Shown here: piece by piece, positions 33,218 to 42,949 of the stretch
Numbering within the stretch: the stretch's first letter is position 1
Layout: the number at the start of each line of letters is the position of its first letter
Assembly: GCA_028687585.1 (NCBI GenBank)
Contig: JAQTZV010000013.1
Coordinates: 1-64,000 of the forward strand
Origin: Desulfuromonadaceae bacterium
GTDB lineage: Bacteria; Desulfobacterota; Desulfuromonadia; Geobacterales; Pseudopelobacteraceae
DNA length: 64,000 nt
Direction: 5' to 3'
The notes under the pieces: generated by a model
The model's input: only the letters and a program-made list of their open reading frames with translations
What the model was told of the DNA's origin: nothing
Database searches by the model: none
Program-made: the position numbers and the translations under genes

Positions 33218-34114
33218 ATGAAAAAAAAGATTATGCTGTCATTCGTTGCCGTCACACTGCTGTTCACCCAGAGCGCCTTCGCCGAACTGACGAAGATCGC
33301 CGACAACGTCTACTCCTACGTCGGCCAGAAAAACAGTTCCCCCGCCCACAGTTTTGCCGCCAATGCCGGAATCATTATCGGCTCGGACAGTGTACTGGTA
33401 GTTGACACCCTGATCTCTGCCAAAGAGGGAGAACGTTTCCTGGCCGATATCCGCAAGGTAACTTCCAAGCCGATCAAGTACGTGGTCAACACCCACACCC
33501 ACCTGGACCACGCCTTCGGCAACTGCGTCTTTACCAGGATCGGCGCTACGGTGATCTCCCATACTGCTGACCGGGCGATGCTGCAAAAGGCCGGTGAAGA
33601 GACCCTGAAAAACATCGGCAACTATGGCCTGAAAGCGGAAGATATGATTGGCACCACGATCGTCTACCCTACCCTCGCCTTCAGCGACAGGATGCAGATC
33701 TATCTGGGCGATGAGACCGTGGAGCTGATCCGCGTCGCACCATCACACACCACAGGGAGCATCGTCGTCTCCGTTCCAGCAAAAAAGCTGCTCTTTGCCG
33801 GCGATACCCTCTTCACCGACTTCCACCCCTTCATGGCTGACGGCGACATCTCCGGCTGGACCACAACCATCGATGCTCTGCTGACCATGGATGTGGAGAA
33901 GATCATACCCGGTCACGGACCGCTTTCAACCAAGAAGGATCTGCGCGACATGAAGGAGTATCTGCTGCAGTTCGACAAGAAAGCGCGGGAGCTGGCTGCC
34001 ACGTCAAAGGATGTCAATTTCATTGCGGCGGAGTTGAAGAAGAGTCTGCCGAAACGTTCCATGGCCGACTGGATGATCGGCTACAATGTGAAAAACCGCT
34101 ATCTGGGGAAATAG
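33218..34114 (+). CDS. Exported MBL-fold metallo-hydrolase
   Basis: The 298-residue protein starts with a signal peptide (MLSFVAVTLLFTQSAFA, cut near residue 22). The metal-binding motif is NTHTHLDHAFGN, with further ligands in PSHTTGS, FAGDTLF and PGHGPLS. It belongs to the MBL-fold group that includes quinoprotein-relay/beta-lactamase-like proteins; the substrate is unknown. The ATG has AAGGAGG. It is followed after 2 bases by the YbaK-like gene, thus one transcript. Confidence 0.9.
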   Translation: MKKKIMLSFVAVTLLFTQSAFAELTKIADNVYSYVGQKNSSPAHSFAANAGIIIGSDSVLVVDTLISAKEGERFLADIRKVTSKPIKYVVNTHTHLDHAFGNCVFTRIGATVISHTADRAMLQKAGEETLKNIGNYGLKAEDMIGTTIVYPTLAFSDRMQIYLGDETVELIRVAPSHTTGSIVVSVPAKKLLFAGDTLFTDFHPFMADGDISGWTTTIDALLTMDVEKIIPGHGPLSTKKDLRDMKEYLLQFDKKARELAATSKDVNFIAAELKKSLPKRSMADWMIGYNVKNRYLGK

Positions 34115-34116
34115 GA

Positions 34117-34596
34117 GTGCCGGACCCGGTTTTTGACCGTCTGGCGCGCATGGTGGAGCAGAGCGGCGCGCCGTTTGTTCTCCATGAGCACCAGGCGATG
34201 AAATCAATGGCGGATGCTGAGCAGCACCTGCCATTCAACGTGGCGCGGATCGTCAAGACCCTGGCGTTCCACGCCCGCAGCGGCGCGCTGATTCTGGCCG
34301 CACTCCGGGGGACCGACAGAGTCGATTATCCCCGGCTCGCGGCTCTTGCCGGAGTTAATCGCCGCGACCTTGCGCCGCTCGCGCCGGACGAGGTATGGGA
34401 GCTGCTGGGGGTGGAGCCGGGCAGCGTCTCACCGCTGCCGCTCCGTGAGGATGCCACTGTTGTCATCGATGCCGACATACAGACAATCGCGCCGACCATC
34501 TACTGCGGCATCGGGCGTCCCGACCGAACCCTGGAGATAGCGCCGGAAGATCTCGTGCGCGTAAGCGGCGGCCGGATCAGCAGTTTTTCAAAATGA
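34117..34596 (+). CDS. YbaK/prolyl-tRNA deacylase-like protein
   Basis: The 159-residue protein matches the YbaK/ProRS-editing domain family: KSMADAEQHLPF, VARIVKTLAFHARSGALILA and the late YCGIGRPDRTLEIAPEDLVR. Family members hydrolyse mischarged aminoacyl-tRNA, mainly Cys- or Ala-tRNA-Pro. The key Lys of the active site is in RIVKTLAF. Start is GTG 34117 with AGGAG partly overlapping the MBL stop. Confidence 0.87.
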   Translation: MPDPVFDRLARMVEQSGAPFVLHEHQAMKSMADAEQHLPFNVARIVKTLAFHARSGALILAALRGTDRVDYPRLAALAGVNRRDLAPLAPDEVWELLGVEPGSVSPLPLREDATVVIDADIQTIAPTIYCGIGRPDRTLEIAPEDLVRVSGGRISSFSK

Positions 34597-34655
34597 TTAC
34601 CGAAAACAAGGAACATCGTAAAAGAGCAAGCACGGAATAGCGTACTCTCCGTTCA

Positions 34656-34670
34656 TAGACGACCGGTCTA
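34656..34670. promoter_or_regulatory. TetR-type operator before the second QueG-like gene
   Basis: TAGAC-GACCG-GTCTA has the same arms as the operators at 20864 and 21542, with one base changed in the centre. TATTAA just after it may be a -10 box. The regulator is probably the AcuR-like protein at 20890, 14 kb away. AAAGGAGG and the ATG at 34698 follow. Confidence 0.7.
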
Positions 34671-34697
34671 GTATTAATACAGCGAAAGGAGGCTGGC

Positions 34698-35540
34698 ATG
34701 GAAACGCAGATTCGTAAAGAAATTGCATACTTTGTCCGGGAAAACCAGATCAACCGCTTTCCAGAGAGCGAGGAGCCCTACTTCGATGAGCCATTGGTCG
34801 GATTTGCCGCTGCGGACGATCAACTCTTTGCCGATTACAAAACCATCATCGGCGATTTTCATCTAACTCCGCAGGAGGTTATGGAAAGCGTCCTCGGTGC
34901 TGACGGGCGCGCAGCCACCGTAATCAGCTGGATTCTGCCGATTGCAAAACCGACCCGGGAGAGCAACCGCCGCGAAAGTCAGTACCCATCCCTGGCATGG
35001 GCCCAGACCAGATCTTTCGGCGAGCAGTTAAACGGCGCGCTGCGGCGGCACCTTGTCGCCTGGCTGGAGGAGCGGGGTCAACAGGGAGTTGCTCCGCAGT
35101 TTGCCGCATGCTGGAAGGAATATTCCGATACACCGGTCGGGATCGCTTCGTCCTGGTCGGAGCGCCACGCGGCCTACGTCGCCGGACTCGGCACCTTCAG
35201 CCTGAACGATGCACTCATCACACCTAAAGGGATCGCTCACCGCTGCGGCAGCGTGATCACCGACCTGCCACTTGCGCCCAGCGATCGCCCCTACCCCGAC
35301 CACCGCCACAACTGCCTCTACTTCCAGGGCGGCAGCTGCGGTCTCTGCATCGCCCGCTGCCCGGTTGGCGCCCTGTCGCGCGAGGGGCACGACAAAACGA
35401 AATGCAGCCAGTATGTCTACAAAACCGCTATTGAGGCAGTGGCTGAACAGTTCGGCACGCCCCAGACCGGCTGCGGTCTCTGCCAGACAAAAGTCCCCTG
35501 TGAAGCGGGAATACCAGAGAACAGTAGACCTGCTTTGTGA
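34698..35540 (+). CDS. QueG-like 4Fe-4S protein, copy 2
   Basis: The 280-residue protein is a paralogue of 19706-20575, with the same cysteine pattern: SCGLCIARCPVGAL, HDKTKCS and CGLCQTKVPCE. The SWSERHAAYVAGLGTFSLND segment is nearly the same. Neither has the HEAT tail of QueG. It differs from copy 1 in carrying a TetR-type operator in its promoter, so it seems to be induced. Role unknown; reduction of a small molecule through the iron-sulfur clusters is a fair guess. Confidence 0.8.
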   Translation: METQIRKEIAYFVRENQINRFPESEEPYFDEPLVGFAAADDQLFADYKTIIGDFHLTPQEVMESVLGADGRAATVISWILPIAKPTRESNRRESQYPSLAWAQTRSFGEQLNGALRRHLVAWLEERGQQGVAPQFAACWKEYSDTPVGIASSWSERHAAYVAGLGTFSLNDALITPKGIAHRCGSVITDLPLAPSDRPYPDHRHNCLYFQGGSCGLCIARCPVGALSREGHDKTKCSQYVYKTAIEAVAEQFGTPQTGCGLCQTKVPCEAGIPENSRPAL

Positions 35541-35632
35541 AATACACATTCTCTCTCCATATCATTTCCAGATTTCAATTGACTCGCCGATAATCCATAT
35601 ATATGATATTCGAAAGTTAAACGGGAGTATAT

Positions 35633-35905
35633 ATGGCCTTTGATAAGGAAAAAAGATTTACTGTAGAAGCTGATGTCTTGAAGGTACTTGGTCATCCGAT
35701 CCGACTGAAGATCGTTGCAGGACTCTGTACGCAAGAGTGCAATGTGAAACATATCTGGGAATGTCTCGGACTGCCTCAGGCGACGGTTTCGCAACATCTT
35801 GCACTGCTTAAGAACAAGGGAATTATCGACGGTAAGCGGGAGGGGGTTGAAGTACACTACAGCGTTATCAATGAATTTGCGAAAAGAATCATCCAGTCCC
35901 TATAA
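35633..35905 (+). CDS. ArsR family transcriptional regulator
   Basis: The 90-residue protein is a single winged helix: ADVLKVLGHPIRLKIVAGLC, then CLGLPQATVSQHLALLKN and a wing GKREGVEVHYS. The cysteines in CTQECNVKHIWEC may sense metals or redox state. A CATATATATG palindrome at 35596-35605 lies upstream and could be its operator. It is convergent with bioC, only 9 bases between stops. Target genes are not obvious. Confidence 0.87.
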   Translation: MAFDKEKRFTVEADVLKVLGHPIRLKIVAGLCTQECNVKHIWECLGLPQATVSQHLALLKNKGIIDGKREGVEVHYSVINEFAKRIIQSL

Positions 35906-35914
35906 ACGGCACTG

Positions 35915-36754
35915 CTAAGTAAAGCCCTGGCCGACCGGAGGTTGCGCCATTGTCCGCGCAGTCAGATATAGCACGTTGTATGTAGCAGGTATTCTGCCAT
36001 TCTGCCCATACAGTTCCTGATACCGCCGGGAAGTTTCCTGCAAGACCCCACGCCAGCCAAGACCATTTACTGAACCGCCCGACACCGTTCCCGCCCCGAT
36101 ATTTTTTATCGACCGCAACAGAGAGTAGAGATCATCATACCAATCCGTTTCAGTTTCAACGGTAATAACCACCTTCTCGAAATCGATATTGTTCACGACA
36201 GACTTGACGTCATCAACGGTCCAAAAGCTGTGTAGTCGGGACATTTTCGAGCTGCTGCCGGCATTGACATCATAAAAACAGCGCTGTAACTCACCAAGAG
36301 AACCGTGGCAAAAAAAAGCAACGCAGAGATCACCCCCCGGGCGTACAACTCTGCACATTTCTCTTATAGCTGCCGACAGATCGCTCACCCACTGCAATAC
36401 CGACGCCGAAACAACCAGATCAAACACTCCGCTTTTGAACGGAAGAGCTTCAGCGCTACCGTTAACTACAGAGCAGACGCTGCCCATTTTCTGCTGACTC
36501 TTCAGGCACATGTTGAGTGCAATGTCTACACCGGACAGACGGGCCAAAGGATACCGGGCATGCATTTGTTCGAGCAGCGCTCCCGTACCGGTTCCGACAT
36601 CCAGAATATGCTCAGGCGCATGATCACGGTGCAGCGCCACTGATCCGGCCAGTTGCGTTACCACACGCTTTTGCACAAGGACGTGCTGATCATAATTATC
36701 AGCATTGTTATGAAAGGCAGTCGCAATCAAGCCCGCCTCCGGTACTCTATTCAT
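35915..36754 (-). CDS. bioC: Malonyl-ACP O-methyltransferase
   Basis: BioC methylates malonyl-ACP to start pimelate synthesis for biotin. The SAM-binding motif is LDVGTGTGALLEQM (about residues 50-63) and the front ATAFHNNADNYDQHVLVQ is typical of the family. Length 279 residues. Start at 36754 (ATG after ACGGAG), overlapping the bioH end by 8 bases; the frame from 36787 is rejected. It is the last gene of bioF-bioH-bioC. Confidence 0.9.
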   Translation of the reverse strand: MNRVPEAGLIATAFHNNADNYDQHVLVQKRVVTQLAGSVALHRDHAPEHILDVGTGTGALLEQMHARYPLARLSGVDIALNMCLKSQQKMGSVCSVVNGSAEALPFKSGVFDLVVSASVLQWVSDLSAAIREMCRVVRPGGDLCVAFFCHGSLGELQRCFYDVNAGSSSKMSRLHSFWTVDDVKSVVNNIDFEKVVITVETETDWYDDLYSLLRSIKNIGAGTVSGGSVNGLGWRGVLQETSRRYQELYGQNGRIPATYNVLYLTARTMAQPPVGQGFT

Positions 36755-37565
36755 AAACGCTCCGTAAAAAACGAACAAGTTCTGCATTAAATTTGTGACT
36801 CCGGGTCAAAAATGGCGCGTGCCCACAGCCATAAAAAACGATCTGTTCAGCGCCGGAAATATGTTCTTTCAGATACTGTGACGCCTGCGGCAGGCAAATT
36901 CGATCAAGATTCCCGTTGAGAATCAATGCTGGAACGGTTATATCCGGTATAAATTGACGCATGTCTGCGCGCGCAAGCGAATCAAGTGCTTCAAGCACAC
37001 TGCCGGTATCAGGTGGAGTAATTGAAAATAGCAGCTCGCTAATTTCTGATGATAACGGGTGGCTCTCAAGCTCGCCCTCGGCAAACAGTCGGGAATAAAA
37101 TCCATCTAACGCCCGCTGAGTGTTACGCTGTACTTTAAGGCGCATCCCACTGGCTTCTTTATCGGCAAGACCATACGGAAAATCGTCTGAAGCGGTAAAA
37201 CAGGGGGTGGCAGAGACCAAAACCATGCCGGCCAACCGGCCGGACAACCCTGCAGATGCCTGCATTGCGATCTGCGCTCCCATGGACCAGCCGACAAGTA
37301 CAACATTTGAAAGGTTCAACTGCTCCAGCAGGTCAGCCAGATCTTCAGCAAAACCGGCAAAATCCAGGGAGCCGGAAACCGTGTTGGAGCGGCCGTGTCC
37401 GCGAAGATCAGGTGCCAGAGTACGGAACGAACCGGCAAGGCTATCTAACTGATACTTCCAGATGGCTGAGGACATGCACCAGCCATGCAGCAACACGACC
37501 GGACTCCCGACTCCCCGCTCTTCATACCACAACGACTCACCTCTGCGGTTCTCATACCACGGCAT
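36747..37565 (-). CDS. bioH: Pimeloyl-ACP methyl ester esterase
   Basis: BioH removes the methyl group from pimeloyl-ACP methyl ester, ending chain growth. The alpha/beta-hydrolase set is complete: GWSMGAQ (Ser near 85), NGNLDRIC (Asp) and GCGHAPF (His). The 272-residue length fits. ATG 37565 shares its A with the bioF stop (TGATG), so translation is coupled. The front VVLLHGWCMSSAIWKYQLD matches the oxyanion-hole region. Confidence 0.88.
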   Translation of the reverse strand: MPWYENRRGESLWYEERGVGSPVVLLHGWCMSSAIWKYQLDSLAGSFRTLAPDLRGHGRSNTVSGSLDFAGFAEDLADLLEQLNLSNVVLVGWSMGAQIAMQASAGLSGRLAGMVLVSATPCFTASDDFPYGLADKEASGMRLKVQRNTQRALDGFYSRLFAEGELESHPLSSEISELLFSITPPDTGSVLEALDSLARADMRQFIPDITVPALILNGNLDRICLPQASQYLKEHISGAEQIVFYGCGHAPFLTRSHKFNAELVRFLRSVYE

Positions 37566-38749
37566 CAGACAACTCCGAGGCGTTGCCCGACATGACAAAT
37601 ACGCGCAACTGCATACGTCAGATCGTCCGGTGAATGCGTAGCCATTAGCGTAAAGCGAAGACGACTGGTACCGACCGGTACCGTTGGCGGACGTATTCCC
37701 TGGGCAAAAAGTCCTTCCGCCAGAAGCGCCTCTGAAAACTGCATGGTGGTATCGGTGGAGCCGATGACAATCGGCACTATCTGGGTTGTGCCGTCGGGTA
37801 TCGTGAAACCTGCTTCAGCGAGGCCGTTTCTGAAGAAGCGGGAGTTGGCAGCTAACTGTTTCCGCAACTGGTCGCCTTCCGGCGTCTGTACGAGCGCAAC
37901 GGCTGTCTGTGAGGCCGCCAGCACCGAAGGCGGTAGCGAAGTCGAAAAGATAAAACTGCGGGCACGATTGATCAACAAGTCACGCAGTTCAGCAGACACA
38001 GCGGCGTACGCGCCAAAACTCCCGAGCGCCTTGCCGAACGTCCCCATCTGAATATCAATATCGCGGGCAACTCCGAGCAGTTCGGCACTCCCCCGACCCC
38101 GCTCCCCCAGGACGCCGCAGCCATGGGCATCATCAACCATAAGCAGAGCGCCATATGTGCGTTTGAGGGCGACCAACTCCGCCAGCGGGGCAATGTCGCC
38201 ATCCATACTGAACACACCGTCAGTGACAATCAAGCAGCGACCCGAGTCGTGTTTCTTGATATGTTTTTCCATCAGCAGCGCAAGGGCAGCGTGATCATTG
38301 TGTGGATAACGAACCGGGCGCGCACCGGAAAGCAAAATGCCGTCGATGATACTGGCATGGTTGAGCCGATCGGAAAAGACCACGTCACCCCGGCCGACCA
38401 GCGCCGGGATAATACCGGTATTGGCGGCGTGCCCGCTGTTGAAGACAAGCGCAGCTTCACTCCCTTTAAAGTCGGCAACCGCTCGTTCCAACCGTTCGTG
38501 GAGTTCCATAGTTCCGGAGACCAAACGGGAGGCGCCGCTTGAAGTGCCATACTGCTCAACAGCCGCTATCGAAGCAGCCGCCAGGGCAGGATGGTCGGCC
38601 AGGCCGAGATAATTGTTGGAACAGAGCAGCAATACGTCCCGGCCGTTGCAGGTAACTCGCGCCCCCTGCCGACCGTTGATCACTCTGGTACTCCGCAGCA
38701 ACCCGCGGCTTTTGATCTCTTCAAGCTCATTTTGTACTGTTCTGTTCAT
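37565..38749 (-). CDS. bioF: 8-amino-7-oxononanoate synthase
   Basis: BioF is a pyridoxal-phosphate enzyme that joins pimeloyl-ACP and L-alanine. The front [18 protein letters not shown], the [18 protein letters not shown] segment, and [13 protein letters not shown] with the Schiff-base Lys are all present. 394 residues. ATG 38749 has GGAGG ahead; the longer frame starts inside the promoter. First gene of the biotin operon, which probably has a BirA-type operator. Confidence 0.93.
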   Translation of the reverse strand: MNRTVQNELEEIKSRGLLRSTRVINGRQGARVTCNGRDVLLLCSNNYLGLADHPALAAASIAAVEQYGTSSGASRLVSGTMELHERLERAVADFKGSEAALVFNSGHAANTGIIPALVGRGDVVFSDRLNHASIIDGILLSGARPVRYPHNDHAALALLMEKHIKKHDSGRCLIVTDGVFSMDGDIAPLAELVALKRTYGALLMVDDAHGCGVLGERGRGSAELLGVARDIDIQMGTFGKALGSFGAYAAVSAELRDLLINRARSFIFSTSLPPSVLAASQTAVALVQTPEGDQLRKQLAANSRFFRNGLAEAGFTIPDGTTQIVPIVIGSTDTTMQFSEALLAEGLFAQGIRPPTVPVGTSRLRFTLMATHSPDDLTYAVARICHVGQRLGVV

Positions 38750-38763
38750 AGCAACTCCTCCCA

Positions 38764-38805
38764 TGGTCAACCGGCATATTATACCAAGGTTGACAATGTG
38801 TCCAA
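38764..38805 (-). promoter_or_regulatory. BirA-type operator and promoter of the biotin operon
   Basis: TGGTCAACC (38764-38772), 15 bases, and GGTTGACAA (38788-38796) form the BirA site pattern (family consensus TTGTAAACC-N15-GGTTTACAA). On the minus strand TATAAT (38778-38783) lies in the spacer and TTGGAC (38800-38805) is 16 bases further upstream, giving a promoter that the repressor would cover. Biotin excess should shut the operon. Confidence 0.85.
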
Positions 38806-38873
38806 AAAAAAAGGACGCTTCTGATGGTAGCGTCCCGTATTATGTTCACCTTCAATCCAGATTTTTTTTGCTT

Positions 38874-39779
<906 letters not shown>

Positions 39780-39787
<8 letters not shown>

Positions 39788-40202
39788 CCCCGCTCCGGGA
39801 ATCGGCAATACCCTGCATCATACGGTGCAGCGCTTCAAACAGCAAAAAATAACGCGTCATGATCTGTTCGGCAATGGCTTGAGCGGTTTCTTCATTGTAG
39901 GTGTGCGAGGTTAGATTGCGATCTTTCAGCATATCCATCCACCCCTCGCCGTCGCCGATCAGCTCCAGGTTAAAAGCTTCACGAATGGCATCCCGTGAAC
40001 CGTGAATATTCTGGTTGCCCTGCTCACGCAAATAATCACGAATGACATTCCATGCCAATTCATAGGTATACTCAAACGCCTGAATAATCCCTTGCTCTTC
40101 AAGCTCGTTCAGCTCTCCCTTGTCTATGAATTTTTTCAGTTGAGCCAAGGCCTTCGTATAGTTTGCCAAGCGCTGTTTCCAGCGAATATCCTGATTGATC
40201 AT
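39780..40202 (-). CDS. hepT: HEPN-domain RNase toxin (HepT/HI0074-like)
   Basis: The 140-residue helical protein has the HEPN motif RNLTSH (R-x4-H, near residue 96) within LKDRNLTSHTYNE, the site of RNA cleavage in HepT toxins. The front AQLKKFIDKGELNELEEQGI is typical of nucleotidyltransferase-substrate-binding HI0074 proteins. It lies ahead of the MNT gene, which is the usual order, and has a GGGGGGA tract as ribosome site. It sits inside the ruined type I system. Confidence 0.87.
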
Positions 40203-40232
40203 GAGTTCCCCCCTAAGACATCTTCTTCAATA

Positions 40233-40945
40233 TCATGCCGCCAACACCTCATTCAGTTCATCCAGCAAGCCATTCATCCGCTCACCAAACAACTGATACA
40301 CCTTTCCCAAACCGCCCTGGGAGTCAAAAGGTGCCATCTCCAGATCGTCGCGTCCGATATGAAACGAACCGGTGACATGGTCGCGGATCATGCGCAGCCA
40401 TGCCATCTGCTCTTCGTTGAACTTTATGCTCGCGCAGATACCCGGCAAACTCGTCCGCTAATGCCTGGGCATTGTTGGCTGCATCCTTGTCCCATTCGGA
40501 CCGCTGGAGATTGTCCAGGTTGTCGTGATCGATGGTCTGTTCCCTGTCGCGCCGAATGCTCTCCAGCAGGCTCACCAGATCGCCCGTAAACACCTCGGCG
40601 GCCTCACCCACAAGCTGTTCCTGCGCCCTGTTGCGGCAGGCGTCTCCGGGATCGGTGCCCGTCGGCTGGTTGGCCAGTTCCAGCGCTCTTACTGCAATAG
40701 CATCAGCATCAATGGAAGCCAGCAGGTTGCCGACAATGGTTGTAAGCTCCACCCCTCCGGCAACCGAAGCGACCCGGTACTCTCATACAGGAAAGGCAAT
40801 GGTTCTTGATTGTTTACCCATTTCAACCGGGTTGCCGCGTATCCCTCAGTCTGCGTTTCATGGGCGGTAAGACGCTGCCCTTCTTCTTCATGCTTGGCCT
40901 CAATAACTCCGACACAGCATTGTCTCCCGGAACAAACAAAAACAG
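40233..40945 (-). pseudogene. Type I restriction enzyme HsdR, ends only
   Basis: Three pieces in three frames make up the remnant. At the 5' side VIEAKHEEEGQRLTAHETQT and LPFLYESTG belong to the N-terminal nuclease domain. Next, TIVGNLLASIDADAIAVRAL and DNLDNLQRSEWDKDA, and lastly FNEEQMAWLRMIRDHVTGSF and DSQGGLGKVYQLFGERM, are the C-terminal helical region. The whole helicase motor in between is deleted. The first piece begins 4 bases after the manC stop. Confidence 0.87.
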
Positions 40946-40948
40946 GCG

Positions 40949-42025
40949 CTACAAATACTCCGTCAGCCCTTTTGTTCCCAACTGCTCCACAACTTTCTTG
41001 ACATCCTGGCAGCGTTCACGGTCGCAGACCAGAATCGCGTCCGGTGTGGAAACAATCACCAGATTCTGCACTCCAACCGTGGCAACCATTCTCCCGTCGG
41101 CATAAATAAGGCAGTCGGATGAATCTACCGTAATATGGCCGGCGGCATTAATACAGACCGTACCGTTGCTGTCCGGTTCAACAACCTCCGGCAGAGCACT
41201 CCAGCTGCCGACATCGCTCCATCCCATCTCGACCGGCACCATCTGTACCCGGGAAGACTTTTCCATTACCCCGTAGTCAATTGAGACACCCGCAAGATCC
41301 TGGTACAGAACGGCAATCCGCTCCTTCAGATCGGCGATATCTGGACTGCCGGGGTGCAGCAAAGGCAAGAGTTTCCCGTGCAGAACCGGCAAGTACGCTG
41401 CCATCTCTTCGAGAATCGTGTCGGCCCGCCAGATAAACATGCCGCTGTTCCAGAAGAAGTTGCCCGCATCCAGATAGCGCACGGCCTCGGCCAGTGGCGG
41501 TTTCTCGACAAAACGGGTAACCGGAAACGGCCCCTGCCCCGTTAGTGCAGTCATATCCGCTTCGATATACCCATAGCCGGTTTCAGGTCGTGACGGCAGA
41601 ATACCGAGCGTTACCAGAGAGCCACCGTCTGCCGCCTGTGCCGCAAAAACAAGCGTATCGCGCAGTGCTGTTTCATTTTTTATAAAATGGTCTGCCGGAA
41701 GTACGACCATGACTCCGGATGGATCACGGGCGGCAATCAGTGCCGCTGCAAGCCCGATTGCCGGGGCGGTATTTCGACCGACCGGCTCTGCGATAACGTC
41801 AATCGGCACCGTGTCATACCGCAGCATCTGGCGTTCAGTTTCAGCCGCCTGCAGGTGGTTGGTTATAATCAGAATGCGCTTCGGATGGAGCGGCAGTACC
41901 CGTTCAACCGTCCTCTGCAGCATGCTGCGATCGCCGGTAATTGATATCAGCTGCTTTGGGAGAGCCGTTCGAGAAAGCGGCCAGAATCTGGTTCCTGACC
42001 CACCGGCCAGAATAACAATATACAT
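40949..42025 (-). CDS. manC: Mannose-1-phosphate guanylyltransferase
   Basis: The enzyme makes GDP-mannose from mannose-1-phosphate and GTP. Signature AGGSGTRFWPLSRTALPKQ lies at residues 7-25 and FVEKPPLAEAVRYL in the middle. At 358 residues it is the single-domain form, without the isomerase tail that many ManC proteins carry; a separate cupin at 42565 supplies that part. ATG 42025 has GGAG ahead. The frame from 42181 overlaps the lipoprotein gene and is rejected. Confidence 0.92.
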   Translation of the reverse strand: MYIVILAGGSGTRFWPLSRTALPKQLISITGDRSMLQRTVERVLPLHPKRILIITNHLQAAETERQMLRYDTVPIDVIAEPVGRNTAPAIGLAAALIAARDPSGVMVVLPADHFIKNETALRDTLVFAAQAADGGSLVTLGILPSRPETGYGYIEADMTALTGQGPFPVTRFVEKPPLAEAVRYLDAGNFFWNSGMFIWRADTILEEMAAYLPVLHGKLLPLLHPGSPDIADLKERIAVLYQDLAGVSIDYGVMEKSSRVQMVPVEMGWSDVGSWSALPEVVEPDSNGTVCINAAGHITVDSSDCLIYADGRMVATVGVQNLVIVSTPDAILVCDRERCQDVKKVVEQLGTKGLTEYL

Positions 42026-42038
42026 AGGTAATCTCCGG

Positions 42039-42575
42039 TTACTTGTACTGAATTCGGTACAGAAAATCAGCGGCTTCCCGCCCAAGATCGCTGAATGAGT
42101 CAGTGGTATCCATAACATCCCACAGAGTCTGCCGGAAACTGGCAACATCCTGACCAGTGCCGCCATCGCGCAGGTCAACAACTATGGTAATTTTAAAACG
42201 GCCGAGACGGATAAATTTCCCCGTAAGAACCAGCGTTTCCGCATCCGGTTTTTCGTGGCGGGATACTTTGTTAAACACCTTTTGAGACGTAACAAAACGC
42301 TCAATATGTTCGGAAAGCTCTTCCGGAAGGCGCGCATAACGCTTTCCGCGTTCGCTCATTCCGGCTTCGGAAGCGTCGGAATACAACTCGCGCTTAAGCA
42401 CCAGATTCTGAATAAGCAGCTTCGTATAGCTGTACATCGGTTTCGGGTTCGTAACGACCTCCTCTTCAATTCTCGTTGTCGAAGAAGCGGCGCATCCGGC
42501 ACAGACAAGCATCAGCCACAAGCAGCAGAGAGCCCGCAGCCGACGCAGTATGTGAGAGCAGCAACTACCCGGCAT
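42039..42575 (-). CDS. Putative lipoprotein of unknown function
   Basis: From ATG 42575 the protein has 178 residues with a lipobox (CLWLMLVCAGC), so it is lipid-anchored in the envelope. The mature part has basic and acidic stretches (RYARLPEELSEHIERFVTSQ) and a beta-rich LVLTGKFIRLGRFKITIVVD. I do not recognise the family; it resembles DUF4410-type envelope proteins in outline. Its start overlaps the cupin end by 11 bases and manC begins 13 bases after its stop, so it sits in the sugar-nucleotide operon and may serve polysaccharide export. Confidence 0.7.
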   Translation of the reverse strand: MPGSCCSHILRRLRALCCLWLMLVCAGCAASSTTRIEEEVVTNPKPMYSYTKLLIQNLVLKRELYSDASEAGMSERGKRYARLPEELSEHIERFVTSQKVFNKVSRHEKPDAETLVLTGKFIRLGRFKITIVVDLRDGGTGQDVASFRQTLWDVMDTTDSFSDLGREAADFLYRIQYK

Positions 42576-42924
42576 CCGTGCACTCACAGCGATTATAGTC
42601 ATCATTAAAACGGACGATATCATCTTCGCCCAGGTATTCACCATTCTGAACCTCAATAATCACAAGTGGAATCTTTCCCGGATTTTCAAGACGATGGTTC
42701 TGTCCTATCGGAATAAAAGTCGACTCATTTACGTTAACAATCAGCTGACTCTCTCCGCAGGTAACAAGGGCGGTACCGGAGACCACAATCCAGTGTTCAC
42801 TGCGATGATGATGTTTCTGGAGAGAAAGGCGCTGACCAGGCATGACTTCAATCCGTTTAATTTTATAGTTACTGCTCTCATCGAGAACTGTATACGTTCC
42901 CCACGGGCGTTCGCCTCGTTCCAT
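42565..42924 (-). CDS. Mannose-6-phosphate isomerase, type II cupin domain
   Basis: The 119-residue cupin matches the C-terminal domain of bifunctional ManC proteins: ERGERPWGTYTVLDES, the metal motif LSLQKHHHRSEHWIVV and the tail QNGEYLGEDDIVRFNDDY. It would turn fructose-6-phosphate into mannose-6-phosphate. Stand-alone versions are known. It is placed before the lipoprotein and manC in the same direction. Confidence 0.87.
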   Translation of the reverse strand: MERGERPWGTYTVLDESSNYKIKRIEVMPGQRLSLQKHHHRSEHWIVVSGTALVTCGESQLIVNVNESTFIPIGQNHRLENPGKIPLVIIEVQNGEYLGEDDIVRFNDDYNRCECTDAG

Positions 42925-42949
42925 AGGTAATCCTTTTAGAGCATTATTT

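Noticed and set aside
34117..34596. Idea that the YbaK-like gene is an antitoxin partner of the MBL gene
   Set aside because: The two genes are close, but both belong to known enzyme families without toxin-antitoxin features, so only co-transcription is claimed.
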